Shown here one piece after another: positions 57,530-64,000 of a DNA stretch of 64,000 nt (positions are counted from its first letter, which is position 1; each line of letters starts with the position of its first letter). The notes beneath the pieces are model-generated. The model was not told the origin of the DNA, made no database searches, and saw nothing but the letters and a program-made list of their open reading frames with translations. Location of the stretch: contig NZ_JADILJ010000005.1 of NCBI RefSeq assembly GCF_017355185.1, forward strand, positions 1 to 64,000, in the 5' to 3' direction. Source of the DNA: Rathayibacter sp. SD072. Lineage in GTDB: Bacteria > Actinomycetota > Actinomycetes > Actinomycetales > Microbacteriaceae. Made by a program: the position numbers and the translations under genes.

Positions 57530-58644
57530 CCGTCTGAACGGCCCGGTGCGCCCATTACGCCGTCGAGGAAGGCGAGGAGGTCGCCAGCTCGACGGTGCCA
57601 TCCATAAGCCTCGGCGAAGGCGGATCCTGACTCATTGGGACCGGCGAGGGCGGCTTCGAGCGCCGCCCGGAGTCCAGCTTCCGCCTGAGCGACGTCGTCA
57701 TAGAGCCAGACTCCTGGAGCCGCTCGCGAGCGGAGGGCAGGAGAGCTCGACGAAACGATCCGAAGACCGGCCGCGAGGTACTCGAAGTACTTCATCGGGC
57801 TTCGGCCGGCATTTCCCGGATCGTCTGACAACGGAAGCAGCCCGACGCTCGAGTGCGCCAGCAGATCGGGAGCGTCCGCGTACGGCACAGGCCCGAGCAG
57901 TTCGACGTTCGGGGGCATCGGCCCAACGTCTTTCGGCGTCGGTCCCGCGAGTCGAAATGGAACGCTTGGGAACGCCGACGCCAGAGTGCGCACAGCGTTC
58001 CAGTCGAAACGGTGGTCGAGTGCGCCGAGGTACACGACGCCTGCTCGCGCTGTTTCGCCGCTCACGAACCGCTCGAACTCCACCCCGTTCTCGAGGATCA
58101 GAGTACGCAGCGGCGCATCGGCCCCCTCCGAGACAGCGTCCAGCACGGGCTCCGAGGTGGCGACGAGCGCGTCCGCCCGCCGTAAGACGTCGAGCTCGGC
58201 CTCTCGGAGCACGGGATCGAAGTGCGCATCCGTCGGACGGTAGACGACTCGGCGGGGCGCAAGGAGTTCGATGAGCGGTGGTCCGAGCAAGGGCTGATCG
58301 ATGATGAGCACGTCGGGCCGCTCCGGCACGCTCGACGAGCGCCACGGACGCAGAGCAAGCTTCAGAGCCCGCGCCCGCAAGCGCGGGGGAACGACGCCCA
58401 GCGGCGCGGCGAGAAGCGGTTCGACGTGAACGACACCTGCTGCATCCGTTGCCGGCCCGCGAAGGGAGAGCTTCAACCGACTCCGAATCTGGGGGTCCTT
58501 TGCTCGCGCAAGATGCAGCACGGAGGTAGGAGTGGACAGGTGCGTCACCGAGTGACCCCGCCGGGCGAGCTCTCGGGCCAAATGATGGCTGCCCACTCTG
58601 AAGACGCCCACTTCGGCCGTGTGACTGGCGAAGACGATCCTCAT
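57526..58644 (-). CDS. Glycosyltransferase (GT-B, TuaH-like), cluster 2
   Basis: A 372-residue transferase starting MRIVFASHTAEVGVFRVGSH with two Rossmann halves. The donor half includes VVYLGALDHRFDWNAVRTLA and the motif SPMKYFEYLAAGLRIV, characteristic of glycosyltransferases that build surface glycans (TuaH/EpsD-like). No membrane segment is seen. It is the last gene of a four-gene minus-strand operon. Its specificity is unknown. Confidence 0.82.
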   Translation of the reverse strand: MRIVFASHTAEVGVFRVGSHHLARELARRGHSVTHLSTPTSVLHLARAKDPQIRSRLKLSLRGPATDAAGVVHVEPLLAAPLGVVPPRLRARALKLALRPWRSSSVPERPDVLIIDQPLLGPPLIELLAPRRVVYRPTDAHFDPVLREAELDVLRRADALVATSEPVLDAVSEGADAPLRTLILENGVEFERFVSGETARAGVVYLGALDHRFDWNAVRTLASAFPSVPFRLAGPTPKDVGPMPPNVELLGPVPYADAPDLLAHSSVGLLPLSDDPGNAGRSPMKYFEYLAAGLRIVSSSSPALRSRAAPGVWLYDDVAQAEAGLRAALEAALAGPNESGSAFAEAYGWHRRAGDLLAFLDGVMGAPGRSDG

Positions 58645-59780
58645 GACCGCGAGTCGACTCGATCGACGGCCCGCGTGAGAACAGCCGAAAGATTGCGACG
58701 CTGCTCTGCTAGGGGTTCGACAGCGTTTCCCACTCGGCGCCAGTAGTCCGCGGGGTCCTCACTGAGTTCGATGATTTGGTCCCGGACGAGAGATGGATCG
58801 AAATCGAAGGCGTTGTGGACGTATCGGTCGATGCCCAGATCGCCGTAAGCCCCCCATCCCTTGCGCTCATAGCTGAGATGGATGCTCGGCACGCCGCTAC
58901 GGATGGTCTGAATGCTGCCGTGCAGTCGCACCGAGACGACGACACTCGGTCGCCTCGCAGCAGAAGAGCTGACCGCATCGCGGAGAAGGCGGAACGGTCC
59001 TCGATAGCCAAGCCGCTCATAGAACTCAGGATCGTTGTTGCCTCGTGCCGTCGCCTGCGCGAGGAGTTCGGTGTTCGGCTCGCTCGCCAGCTCATTGATC
59101 CGCGCCTCGTAGGAGCGGAGGCGGGAACGGCTCGACGACAGTGCGCGCGCTACGATGCCGACCGGTCCAGCCGCGCCGGCCGCCACCGTCGTGCTGAGGT
59201 CGAGTTCGTCGGGCAGTCCAAGCAGCGCCATGTCCGGTGCGCGATGAACATTGGTCAGACCGGAGAGTTGCTGGACCGACCTGTCGTCCCGCGCGAACAC
59301 CCCCACTGCCCGTTTCAGACGTGCCGCTATGAGGCGGCGAGTGCCGAGGTTCAGCGGACCGATGCTCTGAGGCAGATAGACAAAGGCCGCACGATCACGC
59401 CGTCGAGGCATCTGCACGAAATTCGTACACATCATCTTGATGACTTCCACCGGACCCTTGGTTCGGAGGTATCCGCCACCGACCCCGACCACGAGGTCGG
59501 CCTCCTCGATGACACGCGCGTAGTCCGGGCTCCGCCGACCGGTAAGCAAGGCCGTCCCTCCGCGCCGCAGGGTTTCCAGGCTGCCAATGCTGCGCGTGCC
59601 ACCTGCCAGAGGGTGAATGACCTGCTCGTAGCGGTTTGCATCGAAGCTCTCAGGATCCAGAGCCACGAGGGTGATGATCGCTCCTGGCACAGCCGAGAGC
59701 ACGAGTGCCCTGGCTTCTTCGACCAGAAGGCCGTCGCCCGAGTTCGTCGTGCTGTACGCGTGGATGATAGCGACCTTCAT
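58641..59780 (-). CDS. Polysaccharide pyruvyltransferase (CsaB-like)
   Basis: This 379-residue protein belongs to the polysaccharide pyruvyltransferase family (PF04230). It opens MKVAIIHAYSTTNSGDGLLV (family start NxGDxL) and has VVGVGGGYLRTKG, VYLPQSIGPL and the catalytic-region VSVRLHGSIQTIRSGVPSIHLSYERKG with Arg-Leu-His. The ATG at 59780 overlaps the upstream gene by four bases; an earlier start in the open frame is not supported. It may decorate the second polysaccharide with an acidic pyruvate ketal. Confidence 0.87.
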   Translation of the reverse strand: MKVAIIHAYSTTNSGDGLLVEEARALVLSAVPGAIITLVALDPESFDANRYEQVIHPLAGGTRSIGSLETLRRGGTALLTGRRSPDYARVIEEADLVVGVGGGYLRTKGPVEVIKMMCTNFVQMPRRRDRAAFVYLPQSIGPLNLGTRRLIAARLKRAVGVFARDDRSVQQLSGLTNVHRAPDMALLGLPDELDLSTTVAAGAAGPVGIVARALSSSRSRLRSYEARINELASEPNTELLAQATARGNNDPEFYERLGYRGPFRLLRDAVSSSAARRPSVVVSVRLHGSIQTIRSGVPSIHLSYERKGWGAYGDLGIDRYVHNAFDFDPSLVRDQIIELSEDPADYWRRVGNAVEPLAEQRRNLSAVLTRAVDRVDSRS

Positions 59781-60835
59781 CGAGCAGCCTCCTCGAAGAC
59801 GCGCGCGTGCGCCGCGATCGACCCGGACCATTGGAACCGCTGGGCGTTCGCGATCCCCCGCCTCCGCAGATCGTCGCGGAGCCCTGAATCGCCGACGACA
59901 CGACGCATCTCCGCGGCGATCGCGTCCGCATTGATGGCGGACAACACGAGGGCGGCATCGCCCGCTACTTCAGCCAGGGAACCGCGGTCGCTGCAGATCA
60001 CCGGGACACCGCAGGCCATGGCCTCCACGACCGGGAACCCGAAGCCTTCGTACGTGGACGGGAAGCAGAAAGCAAGAGCGCCTCGCAGGAGCGGAACGAG
60101 CGCTTCGTCCGACACGCGCCCAAGGTATGTGACACCTCGCGTGCCCTTCACGGTGCGAAGGATCGCCTCGCTATCCCAAGCAGGTGCGCCGGAGACGACC
60201 AGCGGAACGCCCGTCTCGTCGAACACCTTCGACGCTGCTCTGCAGAGCTCGATCACGTTCTTCCGCGGGTCCAGATTTCCCATGTAGAGGAAGTACGGAC
60301 CTTCGACTCCCAACTGCGCGCGCTCGACACTGTCGCGCTCGCCGGCGCGTGTGTTGAAAGTGTTGTGATCGATGCCGTGCGGGATGACGACGGTCTTCGC
60401 TGCAGCTTCAGGAGCGACGACGGCGATATCCCGAGCAGAGGACTCGGAGACAGTGATGATCGTTGTCGCGACTGCAGCCAGGCGACCTACCCGAGCACGC
60501 CACACTCGGTCCGAGTTCTTCTTGCGCACGTCGGCAACGTGCAGCGTCGCCAGTCCGTGAATGGTCCCAACGATGGGGAGACGCCCGGGGACCAGCGGTC
60601 CCGTGTCGGCGGGGAAATGGAGCACGTCGATGCCCGAGGGTTTCAGGAGTGGCATCGCCAGTCCCTCGAAAAGACCGTAAGCGGCGCTGCGCGCCTTACC
60701 ACCTTCGAGAGGGGGGCGAGCGAGCACATGACTCACTCCTTGCTCCGCCAGCCCGCCGTATACGGTGCGGGCGTAGCGGGTGTTACCGCCCACCTGCTTG
60801 TCGAGGACGCGTGCGGAGACGAGAACTGTGGTCAT
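59777..60835 (-). CDS. Family 4 glycosyltransferase, cluster 2
   Basis: A 352-residue GT-B transferase. The acceptor half starts VLVSARVLDKQVGGNTRYART and has VGTIHGLATL; the donor half has FLYMGNLDPRKNVIELCRAA and the E-x7-E motif in YEGFGFPVVEAMACGVPVIC. It resembles mannosyltransferases of the MtfB/WbdB kind, but the sugar is not known. It is coupled by four-base overlaps on both sides. Confidence 0.9.
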   Translation of the reverse strand: MTTVLVSARVLDKQVGGNTRYARTVYGGLAEQGVSHVLARPPLEGGKARSAAYGLFEGLAMPLLKPSGIDVLHFPADTGPLVPGRLPIVGTIHGLATLHVADVRKKNSDRVWRARVGRLAAVATTIITVSESSARDIAVVAPEAAAKTVVIPHGIDHNTFNTRAGERDSVERAQLGVEGPYFLYMGNLDPRKNVIELCRAASKVFDETGVPLVVSGAPAWDSEAILRTVKGTRGVTYLGRVSDEALVPLLRGALAFCFPSTYEGFGFPVVEAMACGVPVICSDRGSLAEVAGDAALVLSAINADAIAAEMRRVVGDSGLRDDLRRRGIANAQRFQWSGSIAAHARVFEEAAR

Positions 60836-61938
60836 GACTTCCTTCCACGAGGGGACGCGGACGATTCGCCGCGGTAGAGCTGTTCCAGAGCCCGGGCTTG
60901 AACGTTGCGGGAGTTCTGAGCGAGCGCAACTCCCGCTCCGGCGATCAGGCGGGACCGTCCTGCCTCGTCAGCGAGAACCGACCAGTGCGCGGTGAGATCC
61001 TGCGGTGACTGGACGACAAGTGGGAGCTGCAGCCCGTCGAACGCAGGGATGTTCCGCACGACCAGGGCCAGCCCCATCGCGTGCGCTTCGAGCACCGCCA
61101 TCGGCATCCCTTCCCACTGCGCCGAGTGCAGGTAGACGTCCGACTCGCCAAGACGCTCAAGCGTTTCCTCACGACTCAGCCAGCCGGTCAGTCGAACGCC
61201 TGCCGCGTCGAGAGCCGCGCGCTCGGGCCCATCCCCTCCCCCGACCCACGTTGCCTCGACCGGGTGGCCGGCCGCCCGGAGCGCCTCGACGGCGTTCGCG
61301 AAGAAGATCGGATCCTTGTGGCGCGACAACCGACCGGCTCCCACCAGCCGCACAGGGGCACCCACGCTCTGTCGACGGACCGGACCGGGCACCGGTGGCA
61401 CGGCGTTCGGGACGTGCACCACACGAGCGCTGCCGAGGGACCAACGACTCAGTCGCGCCTCGCGGGGCGAACATGCGGCGAAGGCCGACGTATTGAGAGC
61501 GAGTGCCGCCTCGACGAGGCGGTACATGATCCGAGCGGGCAACACCAGATCACGGCGCTCGAACCCGTAGCAATGCGGGGTGTAGACGATCGGACGCCGT
61601 CGGGTGGCCCGAACGGCGAGGCGTGCATAAGCCCCCCCGAAACTCGAGTGCGCGTGGACGATCGCGTCGGGTGTCTCGTGAAGCGCAGACCGGAGTGCCC
61701 GTATTCGCGCGACGTGCCCCGCGGGCAGGGCGGTCACTCCTCCGAACGGCGCGAACGCCCGGTCGGGAACGGGCGAGTCCTGCCGTGGCGAGTAGACGAG
61801 GCGGTGGTCGAACATCGGAGTGGCCGCCACATAGTCGGCGATGGCCGAGGCGGTACCCGCGCCGAAGCTCTCCGTCACATGGACGACTATCGGCCGCTCT
61901 GGTCGGCCGTCGTCCGCTGGAGTGGATCGGCTCGTCAC
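60832..61938 (-). CDS. Family 4 glycosyltransferase, first gene of cluster 2 minus-strand operon
   Basis: A 368-residue transferase with VVHVTESFGAGTASAIADYV at the start, an N-terminal domain related to GT4 subgroups, and IVYTPHCYGFERRD. The donor half starts VRLVGAGRLSRHKDPIFFA and has E-x7-E in WEGMPMAVLEAHAMG. The start is GTG. A TATGAT (62054-62059, minus strand) about 115 bases upstream is a good -10 candidate. It heads the four-gene operon ending at 57526. Confidence 0.87.
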   Translation of the reverse strand: MTSRSTPADDGRPERPIVVHVTESFGAGTASAIADYVAATPMFDHRLVYSPRQDSPVPDRAFAPFGGVTALPAGHVARIRALRSALHETPDAIVHAHSSFGGAYARLAVRATRRRPIVYTPHCYGFERRDLVLPARIMYRLVEAALALNTSAFAACSPREARLSRWSLGSARVVHVPNAVPPVPGPVRRQSVGAPVRLVGAGRLSRHKDPIFFANAVEALRAAGHPVEATWVGGGDGPERAALDAAGVRLTGWLSREETLERLGESDVYLHSAQWEGMPMAVLEAHAMGLALVVRNIPAFDGLQLPLVVQSPQDLTAHWSVLADEAGRSRLIAGAGVALAQNSRNVQARALEQLYRGESSASPRGRKS

Positions 61939-62053
61939 GTTCTGCGCCCTTCCGGCTCGCCCGAGCCGTTAGAAGCCCCGGTCGGTGTCGACGGGAGTGG
62001 TGGAGTGAGAGCCCCGACCACTCACACGACCCAACAGCAGGTCTGCGAGAGCG

Positions 62054-62059
62054 ATCATA
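62054..62059 (-). promoter_or_regulatory. -10-like TATGAT for the cluster 2 minus-strand operon
   Basis: TATGAT matches TATAAT at five of six bases and lies about 115 bases before the GTG of the first gene. No -35 box is evident at 16-18 bases. Confidence 0.4.
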
Positions 62060-62109
62060 ACCGACCGCCCGACGCATATCTCGGACCACCTCCGGGGGAC
62101 GGCGACCCC

Positions 62110-62139
62110 CTGGCTACACTGAGAGCCAGGCTGGCCTGG
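62110..62139 (+). promoter_or_regulatory. -10 box with overlapping operator-like dyads before the second polymerase
   Basis: TACACT (62115-62120) is a -10 candidate for the plus-strand polymerase gene. It lies inside CTGGCT-8 bases-AGCCAG (62110-62129), which overlaps CCAGGC-TG-GCCTGG (62126-62139). The dyads cover the core promoter and predicted transcription start, as a repressor site would. Confidence 0.4.
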
Positions 62140-62191
62140 TAGCCGCCAGCGGGAGTGATCGGCGGACGATCAGGTCGGAGACTGGGCACGC

Positions 62192-63592
62192 ATGGGTAGA
62201 GCGAGCACGATGATCGGCGGAGGATCGGCAGGCAGAGCGCCCCTGGGTAGGACCTCCTTCGCGCGGGCGACGACCGGTAGAACGTCGAGCGAGGCCGTGA
62301 GATTCGACGCCGTGCAACGCTTGCTCTTCCTCGCGATCGTTTTCATGCCCTTCCAGCAGGCGCTCACCATCAGGGTGGGCTTCCCCCTGAAGATCACCGA
62401 GATCGCTGCGGTGCTGGCGGTGGGGCTGTCGGTCGTGACGGTTCCGAAGGCGAGGCACTCTCCCATAGGCCGCGAGATCGTGTCCTGCATCGGCGTTCTG
62501 GTCGTGCTGGCCACCGGCTGGGCGCTTGTGTTCAAGCGGCCCGAAGTGGCGACAGCCTACGGTTACGACCTCGGGTTCACGAACGACATGCTCCTTTATT
62601 GCGGCTACGCCCTCCTCGCGCTGACAGTTTGGTGGTTCATCGGCGGGCGATTGGCCCCCAGCGACATGGAGCGGGCACTCGGACTCGCCGTCCGCCTGGC
62701 TTTCGTGTACTGCCTGGTGCAACTGGCGCTCCACTTCGCTGGCGCGCCGTTCCCCTCCTTCCTCAACTCGACCACGCAGAACGGGGCGACTTTCGGCGTC
62801 AGCCTGCCTCGCAATGGACCGTTCCTCGAGGGCAACTACCTCGGCTTCTTCGCGGGTGTCGCGCTCTTCGCCTGCCTTCGCCGCCGAGACAAGCTCGGTA
62901 GTGTTCTTGCGGTCGCCTGCCTCATCTACTCGCAGTCGACCTCGGCCCTGATCGCCACCGTAGCGGCGGCGATCCTGACAGCGACGTTCCGTCCACAACG
63001 CGGGGTGGGAGTTCAGATCTTCTCTGTCGCCGCGCTCGGCACACTGCTCGTCCTCGCCGTCCCTGATCTGCAGAGGTTCATCCTCGCGCAGCTCTCGAAG
63101 CTTGGCTTCGTGAGCGATGCGGTGGACGTTGGCACGAGGTCGCTCCTTGCACGATCCCAATCGACCAACACAGGCTTCGCAATGGCGCTCGACAATCCTC
63201 TCTTCGGTGTCGGTCCCGGGCGCTTCGGGTTGTGGAAGGACGACTACTCGGAGGTCGTGCAGGGGCTGACCTCCCTCCGCGCTTCGCGAGGACTGGCGAA
63301 CAACGCCTACGCGCAACTCGGTGCCGAAACGGGCGTGATCGCCCTGTCGGCGTTCGTACTTCTCCTCCTGATCCTCATCCTGCGCGGCTATCGGCGCAGC
63401 GGGGTCGCGCTGGGCTTGGGCATCTTCCTCGCCGTAGCCCTGACCTCCGCTCCCTCGTGGACGGCACTCACCGTGTGGATCGCGCTCGCCTACGCGGCCT
63501 CCCTCGCCTCCGAAGCCGTTCCTGGCGCAGCGGACTTTGCGAGGCCGCGTCGCCAGCCGTTTAATCGCACGCCGCGAATCGCTCGATCGTGA
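62192..63592 (+). CDS. O-antigen ligase/polymerase-like membrane protein (Wzy type), cluster 2
   Basis: This 466-residue protein has about ten to eleven hydrophobic helices after a ~40-residue polar N-terminus. The extracytoplasmic loop contains NGPFLEGNYLGFFAGVALFA and a later LFGVGPGRFGLWKDDY...NNAYAQLGAETG, signatures of the O-antigen ligase family. It is not closely similar to the first polymerase (38429-39790). The start ATG 62192 has only a weak GGAG upstream; ATG 62210 is possible. Its stop overlaps the following nucleotidyltransferase gene by four bases. Confidence 0.86.
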   Translation: MGRASTMIGGGSAGRAPLGRTSFARATTGRTSSEAVRFDAVQRLLFLAIVFMPFQQALTIRVGFPLKITEIAAVLAVGLSVVTVPKARHSPIGREIVSCIGVLVVLATGWALVFKRPEVATAYGYDLGFTNDMLLYCGYALLALTVWWFIGGRLAPSDMERALGLAVRLAFVYCLVQLALHFAGAPFPSFLNSTTQNGATFGVSLPRNGPFLEGNYLGFFAGVALFACLRRRDKLGSVLAVACLIYSQSTSALIATVAAAILTATFRPQRGVGVQIFSVAALGTLLVLAVPDLQRFILAQLSKLGFVSDAVDVGTRSLLARSQSTNTGFAMALDNPLFGVGPGRFGLWKDDYSEVVQGLTSLRASRGLANNAYAQLGAETGVIALSAFVLLLLILILRGYRRSGVALGLGIFLAVALTSAPSWTALTVWIALAYAASLASEAVPGAADFARPRRQPFNRTPRIARS

Positions 63593-64000
63593 ATGCGCCT
63601 ACTCGGACGGTGGACCTGACGGTCGACGAGGCAGTCCATCTCGCACACGCGCTGGCCGCTCATCTCGCCGAGTCGCAAGGGGTGCGCGCGCTGTTCATCA
63701 AGGGACCGACCGCTCATGCTCAGGGGATCCGAGAACGGCGTGTCTCGAGTGATGTCGATGTGATCGTCCACCCCCTTGATGTCGATGCCTTCGTGACGGC
63801 GCTGACCGGCCACGGTTGGAGAGTTCGCCCGGAGCGCTTCGCGCCGCGAGCCTATCCGGTGCACTCGATCACACTGTTCCACCCTCGGTGGCCCTGCGAT
63901 ATCGATGTCCATGATCGGTATCCCGGGTTCTTCGCAGATCCGGAGCGCGTCTTCGACGTCCTGTGGGAAGCGCGCGAGTCGGTGGAGATTGCTCACCGAG
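63589..64000 (+). CDS. Nucleotidyltransferase family protein (PF14907-like), N-terminal part, truncated by window edge
   Basis: The 137 visible residues start VNAPTRTVDLTVDEAVHLAH and contain VRALFIKGPTAHAQGIRERR, VSSDVDVIVHP and HPRWPCDIDVHDRYPG. These align with the nucleotidyltransferase half of the PqqD fusion at 45103-46437, in the same order and spacing, including the SSDxD and PCDIDVH motifs. The GTG start shares GTGA with the polymerase stop codon, so translation is coupled. Whether a PqqD-like domain follows is beyond the window. The substrate is unknown. Confidence 0.82.
   Translation, partial: MNAPTRTVDLTVDEAVHLAHALAAHLAESQGVRALFIKGPTAHAQGIRERRVSSDVDVIVHPLDVDAFVTALTGHGWRVRPERFAPRAYPVHSITLFHPRWPCDIDVHDRYPGFFADPERVFDVLWEARESVEIAHR

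Overview
The window is a GC-rich, densely packed actinobacterial chromosome segment. Gene content and order (ylxR and nusA beside infB, dxr-rseP-ispG near proS, sua5-wecA-atpI ahead of a complete atpBEFHAGDC operon, and PQQ-free polyamine catabolism genes) fit Microbacteriaceae, for example a Rathayibacter/Clavibacter/Curtobacterium relative. The family assignment is an inference from protein style and gene order. I saw no rRNA, tRNA, CRISPR array, insertion sequence or phage gene.

Layout. 1-9,423 (minus strand): start of infB, ylxR, nusA, proS, a small secreted protein, and the isoprenoid genes ispG and dxr flanking the M50 protease rseP, then a two-domain FKBP lipoprotein. 9,556-14,728: two GABA-type aminotransferases alternating with an acyltransferase, an OsmC protein and an asparaginase. 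14,736-18,953 (minus): a spermidine/putrescine ABC transporter (potD-A-B-C). 19,081-23,319 (minus): an FtsK/EccC-like ATPase, a zinc-ribbon FHA protein and a PP2C phosphatase. 23,550-25,475: an AsnC regulator with a class III aminotransferase. 25,496-28,445: a DUF4192 protein, two alkylation-repair enzymes (ogt, tag) and yaaA. 28,549-38,336 (minus): sua5, wecA, atpI-like gene and the F1Fo ATP synthase operon, closed by a perfect 18-bp hairpin.

38,429-64,000 is a polysaccharide island of more than 25 kb that runs off the end of the window. The first half is a nine-gene minus-strand operon (48,378 to 38,429) with its own polymerase, flippase, WecG-type transferase and five other glycosyltransferases, almost all joined by 4- to 8-base overlaps. 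The second half (48,653 onward) has mixed strands: rmlB, a DUF218 membrane protein, a Tat-exported beta-helix protein, a second flippase, two pyruvyltransferases, several glycosyltransferases and a second polymerase. WecA next door would supply decaprenyl-diphosphate-linked amino sugar, WecG the second sugar, the glycosyltransferases the rest, and each Wzx/Wzy pair would export and polymerise the repeat.

The most unusual element is a nucleotidyltransferase (PF14907-like) fused to a PqqD-like peptide-recognition domain inside the first glycan operon. A paralogous nucleotidyltransferase is translationally coupled to the polymerase of the second cluster at the window edge. A second window-wide signal is a recurring -10-like hexamer 6-9 bases before many start codons, which implies widespread leaderless transcription and helps choose several starts.
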